From NCBI RefSeq assembly GCF_004359525.2, contig NZ_SCWC02000001.1, positions 248,001 through 312,000 of the forward strand: a stretch of DNA of 64,000 bases. Direction: 5' to 3'. Below the pieces are notes generated by a model. It worked only from the letters and a program-made list of their open reading frames with translations, had not been told where the DNA came from and ran no database searches. A program made the position numbers and the translations under genes. The stretch is from Macrococcus equipercicus. GTDB taxonomy: Bacteria > Bacillota > Bacilli > Staphylococcales > Staphylococcaceae. The stretch's first letter is position 1. Each line of letters opens with the position of its first letter. Shown piece by piece: positions 29,077 to 39,019 of this stretch.

Positions 29077-30462
29077 ATGAAAAGAATATTATTGCTGCTA
29101 TTGGTACTGTTAGTCGTGCCAAAACCAGTATTCGCTGAATCCAGTGTGCCACCAAGAATCTACAGTCTGGTTGTCGACCGCTTCATGAACGGCGATGAAA
29201 TAAACAACCAGTACATTCACAATGATAAAAATGATAACCTTCCGTATGGCGGTGATTTTCAGGGCATCGAAAAGAAGCTGGATTATATTAAAGATATGGG
29301 GTTTGATACAGTACAGCTCTCACCGGTCTTCAAGCATCAGCAGCAGGATTACTTAGGTTATAAAGTGACGTCATATGATAAAGTAGATGATGTGTACGGC
29401 GGAGAGAAAAATCTTAAACAGCTGATCAAAGCAGTCCATCATAAGCATATGAAAATCATCATTGATATGCCCGCTGTTGCAACCGATGAGTTTACAGCGG
29501 CTGAGGAGACGAAGATGAATGCTGTCCAGCAGCAGTATTTTAAGAATACAGCGGTCATCGACCTTAATAATGCTAGAAATCAGCAGCTGTATAAGCAGAA
29601 GATGGAGCAGTTCACAGCAGAATTTAATGTCGACGGCCTGTCCATGTATGTGCTGCAGAACAATATAGACAGCAGCAAAATATTCCCGGCTCATTTGATG
29701 ACCATCGCCATTCAGCCGAAGGGAACAGCAACTAAAAACTTTAAATACGTGCAAAAGGAAGAAACGACAGTTAAACTGGCCAATGCCTTTAAAACGACTG
29801 ACCAGAACATTCCGGTCAGCTACAGCAGCAATGAAATACTAGCGGCTGATCAGTTTTTTATGCCGCGTTTCACAAAATATGCCGCTGATGAAAACATGTT
29901 CCCCGGTACACGTATTAAAGAGCTGATGAGCTACCTGCTCATTCAGAAACATCCAATAAGCATGACGTATGGTACTGAAATTGCGATGAACGGGGCAAAG
30001 ATGCCGCAGATGCATCAGCTGCTTGATTTCAGAACAGATAAAGAAGTGACGGATTATTTGAATGATACTTCTGCTGTCTACAAAAAGTACAGTGAACTTT
30101 TTAAAGGACAGCCGAAAGTAATTCTTAACAAGTCAGGTAATCAGGTGATCTTTTATAATACTGACAAAGTAGACTTTGTCTACAACGTCAATAATTCCAG
30201 CAAAGCAACTAATGTAGCGCTCGGGAGAGATATTGTACCATCAGGTAAAATGATGAGCGGCCTGTTGATTGGTGATAGCATCCATGCGAAAGACGGTAAG
30301 TTCCATTTAATCACGAACCGTGAAGAAGCGGAACTGTACGCGGTCACAGCTGAGCGCGGATTGAACAACGGATATTTATATGCTGCTGGGACAATCGTCA
30401 TTCTCTTCTCGGCTTTCATTATTACAGTAGCGAGACGGTCAAAGAACAATAAAGCTGCATAA
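29077..30462 (+). CDS. Membrane-anchored GH13 alpha-amylase-like protein, apparently catalytically dead
   Basis: A 461-residue exported protein: signal peptide (residues 1-20, cleavage after VFA), a (beta/alpha)8 amylase-like domain, and a C-terminal membrane helix (about 429-449) with a basic tail. The fold is indicated by RIYSLVVDRFMNGD, PYGGDFQGIEKKLDYIKDMGFDTVQLSPV and YLGYKVTSYDKVDDVYGGEKNLKQLI. Conserved catalytic regions are degenerate: region I lacks the usual Asn-His (IIIDMPAVATDE), and region II, normally G-x-R-x-D, reads DGLSMY at 186-191. The nucleophile Asp and its partner Arg are therefore missing, and I see no standard Glu acid/base. It may bind glycans at the cell surface. Flanked by terminators, so monocistronic. 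Confidence 0.8.
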   Translation: MKRILLLLLVLLVVPKPVFAESSVPPRIYSLVVDRFMNGDEINNQYIHNDKNDNLPYGGDFQGIEKKLDYIKDMGFDTVQLSPVFKHQQQDYLGYKVTSYDKVDDVYGGEKNLKQLIKAVHHKHMKIIIDMPAVATDEFTAAEETKMNAVQQQYFKNTAVIDLNNARNQQLYKQKMEQFTAEFNVDGLSMYVLQNNIDSSKIFPAHLMTIAIQPKGTATKNFKYVQKEETTVKLANAFKTTDQNIPVSYSSNEILAADQFFMPRFTKYAADENMFPGTRIKELMSYLLIQKHPISMTYGTEIAMNGAKMPQMHQLLDFRTDKEVTDYLNDTSAVYKKYSELFKGQPKVILNKSGNQVIFYNTDKVDFVYNVNNSSKATNVALGRDIVPSGKMMSGLLIGDSIHAKDGKFHLITNREEAELYAVTAERGLNNGYLYAAGTIVILFSAFIITVARRSKNNKAA

Positions 30463-30474
30463 TAAGCGTTTACT

Positions 30475-30521
30475 AAAAACAGTATCCTGTTATTGATGAT
30501 CAATAACAGGATACTGTTTTT
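30475..30521. terminator. Bidirectional terminator between the amylase-like gene and cdr
   Basis: A perfect 22-bp inverted repeat (30475-30496 with 30500-30521, loop TGA), A5 at one end and T5 at the other, between convergent genes. Confidence 0.9.
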
Positions 30522-30535
30522 ATGGATGAAAGATG

Positions 30536-31849
30536 TTAAGCTCTATAGCCGATCATATTGACAATGTCTTTCGGTGAAGAATAAGGCGGCGCATAAGCAA
30601 TTTCGATATCCTTGAAATCATCAACCGTTGCGCCGAAGCCCATAGCTGCCGCGATGATATCAATTCTTTTGTCGACACCTTCCTGACCGACTATACATGC
30701 ACGCAGCAGCTGCCTGTTGTCTTTACGGTAATAGATGGAGATACAGGTGACACGGGCATCCGGTAAGTAGCTTGCATGATTTTTCTGCTCATAGCTGATA
30801 TGCTCATAGTCGTAAGCTGCAAGTTCACTTTCACTAATACCGACACTTGCGATAGTATGATCAAAGAAACGAACAATGTTAGTGGCAAGGAGTCCTTTGA
30901 ACCGCTCTTTATGACCGCTTAAGTTACCGGCAATTAAGTTAGCGCCGCGATGAGCTCCCCAGGCGAGTGCTACTGTTGTTGTCGTGCCGGTGTGCCGGTA
31001 AAATGTCTCTATGGCATCACCGAGTGCGTAAACATTGTCTGCCGTCGTCTCAAAATATTCATTGACTTTAATATAGCCTTTATCATTTAATTCGATGCCG
31101 CTGTGCGCAATGAATTCTGTATTCGGCGTTATGCCGATCGCTTCGATGACGATGTCAAAAGACTCACGGTGACCGGATTTGAATATCACATCATGTCCTT
31201 CCAGTGCGACGACTTCGTCATCCAGCAGGAGCCCAACCTGCTGCTCCGTGATGATATTCTTTAGGAGAGGGATGAACTGCTGATCCATCGCTGTCATGAT
31301 ATGTTCACTGCGGTTGGTCAGTGTAACGTCCAGTCCCCGGCACTTGAAGTTCTCAACCATCTCAATACCGATATAGCCGGCACCGATAATCAGAGCTTTC
31401 TGGACATCGTTAGTATCGATATACTGGTCGATTGCATCCGTATCTTCCAAGTTACGGAGCGGAAAGACGAAATCTGAATGCTTTGTTGCCGTCATACGCA
31501 GTGGCCGGCAGCCGGGACTTAAAATGAGGGCATCGTAATGATCCAGGAACGATTCACCTGTCGTATGATTGACGACCGTAATGAACTGGCCCGCTGTATC
31601 AATAGCTGTGACTTCATGGTCAGTGTTGACGGTGATCTGCTTATGCTGCTGAAATGACTCAGGCGTCGCCTGCAGCAGGCGCTCGCGTTCAGCAAACACT
31701 TTACCAAGATAATAGGGAAGTCCGCAGTTGGCAAAGCTCATATCCCGGTCTTTCTCATAGATGACAATGTCAGCGTCCGGCAGTGTTCTCCGGATTTGTG
31801 AAGCACTTGTTGCACCACCTGCGACAGCGCCGACGACAATGATCTTCAT
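30536..31849 (-). CDS. cdr: Coenzyme A disulfide reductase
   Basis: A 437-residue FAD- and NADPH-dependent reductase keeping CoA reduced; CoA replaces glutathione as a thiol buffer in staphylococci. Visible are the FAD-binding VVGAVAGGATSASQIRR, the single active-site Cys42 in SFANCGLPYYLG (Cys43 in S. aureus), the NADPH site IIGAGYIGIEMVENF, and the FAD motif VYALGDAIE. The C-terminal dimerisation domain has the conserved Tyr region (APPYSSPKDIVNMIGY). Its start overlaps the degV stop by 4 nt, and it is the last gene of a three-gene minus-strand operon. Confidence 0.94.
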   Translation of the reverse strand: MKIIVVGAVAGGATSASQIRRTLPDADIVIYEKDRDMSFANCGLPYYLGKVFAERERLLQATPESFQQHKQITVNTDHEVTAIDTAGQFITVVNHTTGESFLDHYDALILSPGCRPLRMTATKHSDFVFPLRNLEDTDAIDQYIDTNDVQKALIIGAGYIGIEMVENFKCRGLDVTLTNRSEHIMTAMDQQFIPLLKNIITEQQVGLLLDDEVVALEGHDVIFKSGHRESFDIVIEAIGITPNTEFIAHSGIELNDKGYIKVNEYFETTADNVYALGDAIETFYRHTGTTTTVALAWGAHRGANLIAGNLSGHKERFKGLLATNIVRFFDHTIASVGISESELAAYDYEHISYEQKNHASYLPDARVTCISIYYRKDNRQLLRACIVGQEGVDKRIDIIAAAMGFGATVDDFKDIEIAYAPPYSSPKDIVNMIGYRA

Positions 31850-32688
31850 GAATGACCTTCCTTAAAATAATACATAGCAATCGTTCCTTGTCCAGTATGA
31901 GACGCGATTGTCGGGCCCAGCTCATGAATGTGAATAGTGCCGCCGCATTCCTGTGCTATTAAGTCAGCCAGCTGGCGGGCACCTGTTTCATCATTGGAAT
32001 GACTGATGTTGATAACAGCACCATGACCGTCCTTTTTCAGCTGGGCGGCCATTTCTTTGAAGACTTTTTTTCTGCCCCGATATTTTCCGACTGGCACAAG
32101 CTGACCTTCTTCTACAGTCAGCAGTGGTTTAATATTGATAAGTGAACCGAGAACCGCCTGACTTTTGCTCAGACGTCCGCCTTTAGCAAGGTACGCCAAG
32201 TCTTCCACGGTGAACAAATGGACAATCGCCTCATGCATCTCATGAATCTGTGTGACAATCTCATCTTTTGTCATGCCTTGGTCCCGCAGACTGACGATAT
32301 CAAGAATCTGCATGCCGAGTCCGCGGGATGCTGAACGAGAGTCAATGATCTCGATATCAAAGTCCGGAAAGCGCTCCGTCACTTGTTCTTTCACCATCAC
32401 TGCTGACTGATAAGTGCCGCTCAGTGCACTGGAAAAGGCATAATAAATAGCCTGTTCACCTTTACCTGCAATTTCGGTAAACAGTTCTGTCAGCTGATCG
32501 ATTGACACCTGGCTTGTCATCGGCCGTCTTCCTTGCTGAATCGCTTCATAAACCGTCTGATTATCAATTTCCAGCTGATCTTTATAGGACTTATCACCGA
32601 TTGCGACAGACATCGGTAAAAAATCGAGGTTGTGCTGCTCAATTTCCTGAAGTGTCAAGTCACTTCCGCTATCTACTAATATACGCAT
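31846..32688 (-). CDS. DegV family fatty-acid-binding protein
   Basis: A 280-residue DegV-fold protein. Family members such as FakB bind a fatty acid and present it to the kinase FakA for phospholipid synthesis. Seen are ILVDSGSDLT, the ligand loop RRPMTSQVSID (residues about 54-64), IDSRSASRGLGMQ and the C-terminal THE-like motif region (ELGPTIASHTGQGTIAMYY). Its specificity cannot be read. AGGAGGAACAG precedes the ATG; the gene sits between the HAD gene (18 nt) and cdr (4-nt overlap). Confidence 0.88.
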   Translation of the reverse strand: MRILVDSGSDLTLQEIEQHNLDFLPMSVAIGDKSYKDQLEIDNQTVYEAIQQGRRPMTSQVSIDQLTELFTEIAGKGEQAIYYAFSSALSGTYQSAVMVKEQVTERFPDFDIEIIDSRSASRGLGMQILDIVSLRDQGMTKDEIVTQIHEMHEAIVHLFTVEDLAYLAKGGRLSKSQAVLGSLINIKPLLTVEEGQLVPVGKYRGRKKVFKEMAAQLKKDGHGAVINISHSNDETGARQLADLIAQECGGTIHIHELGPTIASHTGQGTIAMYYFKEGHS

Positions 32689-32706
32689 ACTGTTCCTCCT
32701 TATGAC

Positions 32707-33513
32707 TTAATAAAAGTATTGATTGAGAAATTTACCGATACCATCTTCATTATTAGTGCCGATTACTTGATCGGCAAGCTCTTTTAACGGCTGAATGGCA
32801 TTGCCCATCGCAAGACCCATTCCTGCATATTCTATCATTTCATTGTCATTATCTTCATCACCAAAAGCGATAATGTTTTCGCGGCTGATGCCGAAATATT
32901 CAGCGACATACTTGACACCTACTGCTTTGTTGATGCCTTTTTTGACGATTTCAATGACGGGGTACGGCGCTCCCCAGCGACGGTGTTCAATGCTTTCAGC
33001 GTAAATTTCACTTAAATGCTGCCGAATAGAGGGGATATACTTTTCTTCCGCCTGAATTAAAATACTGGTCGGTCCTTCTGTTAAATTGGTCGTTAAGTCC
33101 CCTGTAGTGACCAGAGGATTGCCCATTGTAAAACCATCAAATAAATATTGATCATGATAATGAAAAAAGACATTATCTTTCACTTCAGCGATGACATTCT
33201 GGATATTCAATTGTTTGACCTGGGAGAATATTTCCTGCGCAATATTTAAATCGAGTGTCTCATGAATTGTCTTGAAAGTCATATTACCAGGATGATGGAC
33301 GAAGGCGCCGTTGAAGTTTACGATAGGAGACGCCAGTCCGAGCTCCTGATAATAAATTTGACTTGCTCTGTAAGGTCTTCCGGTTGAGATGATGACTTCA
33401 TGGCCATCTTTTATCAACGTCTGGATGATGGTCCGGGTATAAGGCGAAATGATTTTGTCATCCGTCAGTAAAGTGCCGTCCAGATCAAGACAGATTAAAT
33501 GTTTGTCTGTCAT
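32707..33513 (-). CDS. Cof-type HAD-IIB phosphatase
   Basis: A 268-residue haloacid-dehalogenase phosphatase of the Cof/YidA subfamily. Motif I is CLDLDGTLLTDD (Asp nucleophile and Asp acid), motif II is VIISTGRPYRA, Lys of motif III is near KKGINKAVGVKY, and motif IV is IAFGDEDNDNEM. The IIB cap lies between. Such enzymes dephosphorylate sugar phosphates or flavin precursors, but the substrate is unknown. First gene of the HAD-degV-cdr operon, divergent from the DUF59 gene. Confidence 0.88.
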   Translation of the reverse strand: MTDKHLICLDLDGTLLTDDKIISPYTRTIIQTLIKDGHEVIISTGRPYRASQIYYQELGLASPIVNFNGAFVHHPGNMTFKTIHETLDLNIAQEIFSQVKQLNIQNVIAEVKDNVFFHYHDQYLFDGFTMGNPLVTTGDLTTNLTEGPTSILIQAEEKYIPSIRQHLSEIYAESIEHRRWGAPYPVIEIVKKGINKAVGVKYVAEYFGISRENIIAFGDEDNDNEMIEYAGMGLAMGNAIQPLKELADQVIGTNNEDGIGKFLNQYFY

Positions 33514-33615
33514 AGTAACCGTTCCTTTCTATCTTCTATAGTTATCATATCATTTAATTGGCTATGTGAAAGTTATTTGATATAGTAGGAATAAGATGAC
33601 AAGGAGTGATATTAA

Positions 33616-33927
33616 ATGGAAGAAGCAATGAAAGACAGCATACTCGGAGCACTAGAAAATGTAATTGACCCGGAACTTGGCATAGATGTTGTCAATCTCG
33701 GGCTTGTCTATAATGTCGATATGGATGACGATGGAATTGCGACAGTGAGCATGACATTGACATCAATGGGCTGTCCGATGGGGCCGCAAATTATCGACCA
33801 GGTGAAGACAGCGCTCGGCGAACTGCCTGAGATTAAAGAGACGGTCGTCAACATCGTCTGGAACCCGCCATGGAACAAAGATATGATGAGCCGCTACGCT
33901 AAAATTGCTTTAGGCGTAAGCGGTTAA
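33616..33927 (+). CDS. MIP18/DUF59 family Fe-S cluster assembly factor (SufT-like)
   Basis: A 103-residue protein of the DUF59/MIP18 family, which assists Fe-S cluster maturation. It shows the typical VIDPELGIDVVNLGLVYNV, the conserved Cys in TSMGCPMGP, and NIVWNPPWNKDMMS. The length is that of stand-alone proteins such as S. aureus SufT. AAGGAG lies before ATG 33616. Monocistronic with its own terminator. Confidence 0.88.
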   Translation: MEEAMKDSILGALENVIDPELGIDVVNLGLVYNVDMDDDGIATVSMTLTSMGCPMGPQIIDQVKTALGELPEIKETVVNIVWNPPWNKDMMSRYAKIALGVSG

Positions 33928-33947
33928 GCATCATTATATTGATGCAG

Positions 33948-33975
33948 GACGAATCTTTTTGATTCGTCTTTTTTT
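33948..33975 (+). terminator. Intrinsic terminator of the DUF59 gene
   Basis: An 8-bp perfect stem (GACGAATC with GATTCGTC, loop TTTTT) followed by an eight-T run. Confidence 0.85.
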
Positions 33976-34008
33976 ATGGGTTAAAAGATAAAAAAGAGGG
34001 CAAATAAT

Positions 34009-34037
34009 TTGTGTGATGAATAGCAAGGTATTATAAT
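34009..34037 (+). promoter_or_regulatory. Sigma-A promoter of clpB
   Basis: TTGTGT (34009-34014), a 17-nt spacer, and a perfect TATAAT (34032-34037). The predicted start is near 34044, immediately before the CtsR operator, an arrangement that fits repression by occlusion. Confidence 0.75.
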
Positions 34038-34046
34038 TAATTTAAA

Positions 34047-34063
34047 GGTCAAATATAGTCAAA
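34047..34063. promoter_or_regulatory. CtsR operator of clpB
   Basis: GGTCAAATATAGTCAAA is an exact instance of the tandem heptad CtsR site (A/G-GTCAAA, 3-nt spacer, A/G-GTCAAA). It lies 10 nt after the -10 box and 20 nt before the ATG, so CtsR should repress clpB until heat or thiol stress. Confidence 0.92.
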
Positions 34064-34082
34064 CAATTAATGAGGTGAACTG

Positions 34083-36671
34083 ATGAATATCGATAATATG
34101 ACTTATAATGTCCAGTCTGCTATTGAATTTGCGCAGAATGATGCTGTGGCACGTAAAGTACAGGCTATTGAACCAGAAAGTCTGCTGCTGGCGTTCACTA
34201 ATGATGCAGACAGTATGCTGACGACTGTTGTTGAGCGGTCGAACCTTGATATGAAAGAATATGTCAGACGACTGACTGAAAAATTAACAGGTCTGCCGCA
34301 GATCAGCGGTGATAACGTCCAGTACGGCCAGTATATGAGCGCCGGCTTGAACCAGCTGCTGCAGAAGGCCGAAACAGTTAAAAACACGATGGAAGATGAT
34401 TACTTATCTGTTGAGCATTTAATTATTGCAGCGATGGAAGTTCATGACATCACTAAGCAGTTTGTTGGCAATAAAGCAGAAGTCATCAAAGAAATCATTA
34501 CTCAAATCAGAGGGGGGAACCATGTGACAACTCAAAATCCAGAAGTACAGTATGAAGTACTCAAAAAATATGGCCGGGATTTAGTGGAGGAAGTGCGGAA
34601 CGGCAAGATGGATCCAGTGATCGGCCGTGACGAAGAAGTGCGTAATACTATCCGTATTTTAAGCCGTAAAACAAAAAATAATCCTATATTGATCGGGGAG
34701 CCGGGGGTCGGTAAAACAGCGATCGTCGAAGGACTGGCGCAGCGTATCGTCCGGAAAGACGTTCCTGACTCCCTGCTGAACAAAACAATCTTTGAACTTG
34801 ATTTAAGTGCATTAGTCGCCGGCGCAAAGTTTCGCGGGGAATTTGAAGAACGCTTGAAAGCCGTGCTGAAAGAAGTTAAAGACAGCAACGGAGAGATCAT
34901 CCTGTTTATCGATGAGATTCACATGCTGGTTGGAGCAGGCAAGACAGACGGTGCGATGGATGCAGGTAATATGCTGAAACCGATGCTTGCACGTGGTGAA
35001 CTGCACTGTATCGGTGCGACGACACTCAATGAATACCGCCAGTACATCGAGAAAGACTCAGCGCTTGAACGCCGCTTCCAGAAAGTGCATGTCGCTGAAC
35101 CTGATGTGGAAGACACCATCTCGATTCTGCGCGGCCTGAAGGAGCGTTATGAAGTCCATCATGGTGTCAGAATTCAGGACAGAGCGCTTGTAGCTGCGGC
35201 TGAGTTATCAGACCGCTATATTACAGACCGCTTTCTGCCGGATAAAGCGATTGACCTTGTAGACCAGGCATGTGCGACCATCCGGACTGAGATGGGTTCT
35301 AAACCGACTGAACTCGACGCAGTTAACCGGCGTGTGCTGCAGCTGGAAATCGAAGAGAAGGCGTTGAAAAATGAGCAGGACACTCAAAGCATGAACCGCT
35401 TGAAAGAGCTGCAGAAAGAGCTTGCTGATGAGAAAGAGAAACAGCAGATTTTGACAGCGAAAGTAGATAAAGAAAAAGCGCAGATTCAAGTTGTGCAGGA
35501 GAAACGCAGCGAGCTCGATCAATATCGTCAGCAGCTGGAAGACGCACAGAACAATTATGATCTAGCTAAAGCTTCTGAACTGCAGTACGGAAAAATACCG
35601 GAGATTGAAAGAGAGCTTGCTGAACTTGAAGAAGAGTTTCAGGAAGAGACAAAAGGCACAGACCGCCTGATCCGTGAAGTAGTGACCGATGAGGAAATTG
35701 GCTATATCGTGTCACAGTGGACCGGAATTCCTGTTAGTAAGTTAGTTGAAACTGAGAAAGAAAAATTACTTAAACTCTCTGATATATTACATGAGCGGGT
35801 CGTCGGCCAGGAAGAAGCAGTCGACTTAGTAGCAGATGCTGTTGTCCGTGCACGTGCCGGTATTAAAGATCCGAACCGTCCAATTGGCAGCTTCTTGTTC
35901 CTTGGTCCGACCGGTGTCGGTAAGACAGAACTTGCTAAAACACTGGCAAGCACGATGTTCGATTCAGAGAAACATATGATCCGGATCGACATGAGTGAAT
36001 ATATGGAGAAACATGCTGTCGCACGCTTGATTGGTGCGCCTCCGGGATACGTCGGCTATGAAGAGGGCGGTCAGCTGACTGAAGCGGTCAGACGTCAGCC
36101 GTATTCCGTCATTCTGCTTGATGAAATCGAAAAGGCGCACAGCGATGTCTTCAACGTACTGCTGCAGCTGCTTGATGAAGGACGGCTGACGGATTCTAAA
36201 GGCCGTGTCGTCGACTTCAAGAACACCATCATCATTATGACAAGCAACATCGGTTCACAATATCTGCTTGAAGGAATTCAAGATGATGCAATCAGTGAGC
36301 AAGCACGCCAGCAAGTAATGACTGCGCTCCATCAGCATTTCAAACCGGAGATTTTAAACCGGATGGATGATATTATTTTATTCAGACCGTTAAGTGCGAA
36401 TGATATGACTTATATTGTCGATAAAATTATTGCACAGTTAAACAGACGACTTAATGATCAGCATATGTCGATTGAAGTGACTGACGAAGTGAAGCAATGG
36501 GTCGCAAAAAAAGCCTATGAACCGCAGTTCGGTGCACGGCCGTTAAAACGGTTTGTCCAGCGCCAGATAGAGACGCCGCTTGCACGTTTACTGATACAGC
36601 ATGACCTTGAAGAAGGAGCAAGAGTTGTCGTGACCATGGAGAATGGCCGGCCGAAGCTTGAACTGCAATAA
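34083..36671 (+). CDS. clpB: ClpB disaggregase (Hsp100)
   Basis: An 862-residue AAA+ chaperone that, with DnaK, dissolves protein aggregates. Domains in order: N-domain (about 1-145), NBD1 with Walker A GEPGVGKT and [12 protein letters not shown], the long coiled-coil middle domain (about 400-520, [18 protein letters not shown] and following), and NBD2 with Walker [15 protein letters not shown] and [10 protein letters not shown]. Length is normal (S. aureus about 869). There is no ClpP-binding tripeptide loop typical of ClpC or ClpX that I can see. Controlled by the CtsR operator just upstream. Confidence 0.97.
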   Translation: MNIDNMTYNVQSAIEFAQNDAVARKVQAIEPESLLLAFTNDADSMLTTVVERSNLDMKEYVRRLTEKLTGLPQISGDNVQYGQYMSAGLNQLLQKAETVKNTMEDDYLSVEHLIIAAMEVHDITKQFVGNKAEVIKEIITQIRGGNHVTTQNPEVQYEVLKKYGRDLVEEVRNGKMDPVIGRDEEVRNTIRILSRKTKNNPILIGEPGVGKTAIVEGLAQRIVRKDVPDSLLNKTIFELDLSALVAGAKFRGEFEERLKAVLKEVKDSNGEIILFIDEIHMLVGAGKTDGAMDAGNMLKPMLARGELHCIGATTLNEYRQYIEKDSALERRFQKVHVAEPDVEDTISILRGLKERYEVHHGVRIQDRALVAAAELSDRYITDRFLPDKAIDLVDQACATIRTEMGSKPTELDAVNRRVLQLEIEEKALKNEQDTQSMNRLKELQKELADEKEKQQILTAKVDKEKAQIQVVQEKRSELDQYRQQLEDAQNNYDLAKASELQYGKIPEIERELAELEEEFQEETKGTDRLIREVVTDEEIGYIVSQWTGIPVSKLVETEKEKLLKLSDILHERVVGQEEAVDLVADAVVRARAGIKDPNRPIGSFLFLGPTGVGKTELAKTLASTMFDSEKHMIRIDMSEYMEKHAVARLIGAPPGYVGYEEGGQLTEAVRRQPYSVILLDEIEKAHSDVFNVLLQLLDEGRLTDSKGRVVDFKNTIIIMTSNIGSQYLLEGIQDDAISEQARQQVMTALHQHFKPEILNRMDDIILFRPLSANDMTYIVDKIIAQLNRRLNDQHMSIEVTDEVKQWVAKKAYEPQFGARPLKRFVQRQIETPLARLLIQHDLEEGARVVVTMENGRPKLELQ

Positions 36672-36675
36672 AAAG

Positions 36676-36708
36676 GCGATGTAATCTTAATGATTACATC
36701 GCTTTTTT
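36676..36708. terminator. Bidirectional terminator between clpB and the DUF2929 gene
   Basis: An 11-bp perfect stem (GCGATGTAATC with its complement, loop TTAAT) flanked by AAAAG and TTTTTT, serving convergent genes. Confidence 0.88.
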
Positions 36709-36901
36709 AATGTTCGCTATGATGCGGAACCGGGTCATCCGGCAGCGTCATTGAAATGAGAATGACCAATACGGCAAAGATGACAGATAACAGTGAAGCA
36801 GTCGCCAGATGAAGAGCCTGTCCGCCCCCCAAACTCATCAATACAAAGTTAATCATATGAACTAAAATGAATGACCAGACAAAAGTCATGATATATTGCA
36901 T
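36707..36901 (-). CDS. DUF2929 family small membrane protein
   Basis: A 64-residue protein with two membrane helices (residues about 4-21 and 31-51) and a short His-containing hydrophilic tail. The pattern and position (between clpB and fabHF) agree with the DUF2929 family of staphylococci and bacilli; function is unknown. The start is set at 36901 where GGGGGAT precedes MQYIMTF. The longer frame has no SD. Convergent with clpB. Confidence 0.7.
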   Translation of the reverse strand: MQYIMTFVWSFILVHMINFVLMSLGGGQALHLATASLLSVIFAVLVILISMTLPDDPVPHHSEH

Positions 36902-36985
36902 GTTTATATCCCCCATAAATCTTGATATAGTTATATTATAAAAGAGTTGCATTAAAAAGTATACCCTTACATTAAGAGGCGGAAG

Positions 36986-37987
36986 ATGAAAAAACTACTG
37001 AGCGTGGCAGCTGTCCTTCTGTTGATAGGCGGCGGCATCTGGTTATTCAGACCGGAAAAAAAAGAACTGACAAGTGTCGGCTTTCTGTTCCCTGGTTCAA
37101 TGTATGATCAGACATGGGGCACAGAAGGTTACAAAGGTATGCTGGATATCGTCCAGACTTATGATACAGCATTTTTTTATGAGCAGAATATTAATACACG
37201 GGTCAAAATGGAGAAGGCAATTAAAGAAATGGCAGCGAGGAAGGTCAATATACTCTTTGGTCAGGGTAAAGAGTTTTCCCAGGTGTTTAATGACCTGGCT
37301 TCACAATACCCTGATATAAACTTTGTCGTCTTCAATGGTAAATCGAAAGCAGAGAATGTCACTGCTGTGAATATCGACGGCTATTCCATGGGGTTTTTCA
37401 GCGGGATGGTGGCCGGACATCAGACCGACAATAATCGCATTGGCGTCATCGGGGCCTATAACACGCAGCCGGATATTAGAGGATTTATCGACGGGGCTCA
37501 GTACGAGAACCCGAAAGTCAAGGTTGTGGCGAATTACATCAGCACATTCGGCTACGATAACCGCGGAGAAATGCTTGCTGACCGGATGATTAAGCATGAC
37601 CGTGTAGATGTCCTGTTTCCTGCAGCAGACGGAGTCAATGCGGATATCATGATGCTGCTGAAAGACCAGGACGTCTCAGGCATCGGCTACATCATTGATC
37701 AGAGCGGCTACGGGCCGCAGGTGCTGACCAGTCTTCAGCTGAACTTAGCGAAAGCCTATGCTGATATGGCAGACCGCTATACAAAAAATCAGCTGCAGGG
37801 CGGTACCTATTATTTCGGTGTTAAAGAAGGGATGGTCCAGCTCGGTGAATTCTCTTACCGTGTTGACCCGGAGTTTCAACAGGAGATCAATAAGCAGCTG
37901 AAACGCTATGAAAGTGAGCGGATACTGCCGAATGGCAGAAAAGATTCAAAAGACTACTTCGAGTCCTATTTAAAAGCCGACCATTGA
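36986..37987 (+). CDS. Med-like BMP-family substrate-binding protein
   Basis: A 333-residue exported or membrane-tethered protein of the basic membrane protein (BMP/PnrA) family. It has an N-terminal hydrophobic anchor (residues 4-20) without a lipobox Cys, then a periplasmic-binding fold (VGFLFPGSMYDQTWGTEGYKG, NILFGQGKEFSQVF, IGVIGAYNTQPDIRGFIDGA, DVLFPAADGVNADIM). In Bacillus the homologue Med, encoded just before comZ and fabHA-fabF, promotes competence (comK expression). The same adjacency to fabHF is seen here, which supports Med rather than a nucleoside-transport lipoprotein. Confidence 0.8.
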   Translation: MKKLLSVAAVLLLIGGGIWLFRPEKKELTSVGFLFPGSMYDQTWGTEGYKGMLDIVQTYDTAFFYEQNINTRVKMEKAIKEMAARKVNILFGQGKEFSQVFNDLASQYPDINFVVFNGKSKAENVTAVNIDGYSMGFFSGMVAGHQTDNNRIGVIGAYNTQPDIRGFIDGAQYENPKVKVVANYISTFGYDNRGEMLADRMIKHDRVDVLFPAADGVNADIMMLLKDQDVSGIGYIIDQSGYGPQVLTSLQLNLAKAYADMADRYTKNQLQGGTYYFGVKEGMVQLGEFSYRVDPEFQQEINKQLKRYESERILPNGRKDSKDYFESYLKADH

Positions 37988-37999
37988 CAGTCACTTTAT

Positions 38000-38028
38000 T
38001 TGAAAACTTCCTGAAACTGTGATAAATT
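38000..38028 (+). promoter_or_regulatory. Probable promoter of fabH-fabF
   Basis: TTGAAA (38000-38005), 17-nt spacer, TAAATT (38023-38028). The -10 box overlaps the start of the FapR operator, as expected for a repressed promoter. Confidence 0.55.
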
Positions 38029-38043
38029 AGTACCTGGTTATAA
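38026..38043. promoter_or_regulatory. FapR operator upstream of fabH-fabF
   Basis: ATTAGTACCTGGTTATAA matches the FapR inverted-repeat pattern (TTAGTACC-N-GGT-ANTAA type) and lies 26 nt before the fabH start. FapR represses lipid synthesis genes until malonyl-CoA accumulates. A second copy precedes fabI. Confidence 0.8.
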
Positions 38044-38068
38044 CAACTGATTATAAGAAGGTGCTCAT

Positions 38069-39010
38069 TTGAACGTAGGTATAAAAGGGATAGGAACATA
38101 CATCCCGGAAAAAATAATGACAAACCATGATTTTGAGAAATTCCTGGATACATCGGATGAATGGATTTCAAAGATGACCGGAATTAAAGAACGACGCTTT
38201 GCGGCGGCAGATGAAGAAACAAGCGATATGGCCTTTATAGCGGCTGAAAAAGCGATTGCAGACGCAGGAATCGATAAAGATGAAATCGATATGATTATTG
38301 TGGCCACAGCAACAGGAGACCATAAATTTCCGGCGGTTGCCAATCAGCTGCAGGAAAGATTAGGCTTAAGGAATATCCCGTCAATGGACCAGCTGGCAGC
38401 GTGTACAGGCTTTATATACAGTATTGTCACAGCGCAGCAGTTTGTTCTGACCGGCATGTGCAGAAATATCCTTGTTATCGGTGCTGAAAAACTGTCAAAA
38501 ATCGCTAATATGGAAGACCGCAATACGGCCATTCTGTTCGGTGACGGCGCGGGTGCAGTCATTATTGGCGAAGTCAGTCCGGGACATGGTATACTCAGCT
38601 CACTACTCGGCAGTGACGGGTCAGGCGGCAAATACTTATATGACCGTAAAGAAGATCAGCTGCTTGTAATGAATGGACGAGAAGTCTTTAAGTTTGCTGT
38701 ACGGATTATGGGAGAGATGGCTACAGAAGTCGTTGCGAAAGCAGGTCTTAAGCCGGAAGATGTCGATATGTTCATTCCGCATCAAGCGAACATCAGAATT
38801 ATGGAAGCATCCCGTGAACGACTGGGAATACCACGAGAAAAAATGAGTGTGACAATAGATAAATACGGCAATACTTCGGCAGCTTCAATCCCATTGTCGA
38901 TGATGTACGAACTCGAACAAGGTAAGATCAAAGAAGGCAGTAATCTTGTGTTAGTAGGTTTTGGCGGCGGTCTGACGTATGGAGCTATTACATTAGTATG
39001 GGGAAAATAG
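38069..39010 (+). CDS. fabH: Beta-ketoacyl-ACP synthase III
   Basis: A 313-residue initiating condensing enzyme that joins acyl-CoA primer and malonyl-ACP. The catalytic triad is Cys112 ([12 protein letters not shown]), His in PHQANIRIM (about 238) and Asn in [12 protein letters not shown] (about 268). The start codon is TTG with AAGAAGGTG upstream, giving MNVGIKGIG as in S. aureus FabH. It lies 9 nt before fabF, and both are under the FapR operator. Confidence 0.96.
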   Translation: MNVGIKGIGTYIPEKIMTNHDFEKFLDTSDEWISKMTGIKERRFAAADEETSDMAFIAAEKAIADAGIDKDEIDMIIVATATGDHKFPAVANQLQERLGLRNIPSMDQLAACTGFIYSIVTAQQFVLTGMCRNILVIGAEKLSKIANMEDRNTAILFGDGAGAVIIGEVSPGHGILSSLLGSDGSGGKYLYDRKEDQLLVMNGREVFKFAVRIMGEMATEVVAKAGLKPEDVDMFIPHQANIRIMEASRERLGIPREKMSVTIDKYGNTSAASIPLSMMYELEQGKIKEGSNLVLVGFGGGLTYGAITLVWGK

Positions 39011-39019
39011 GAGGAGACT

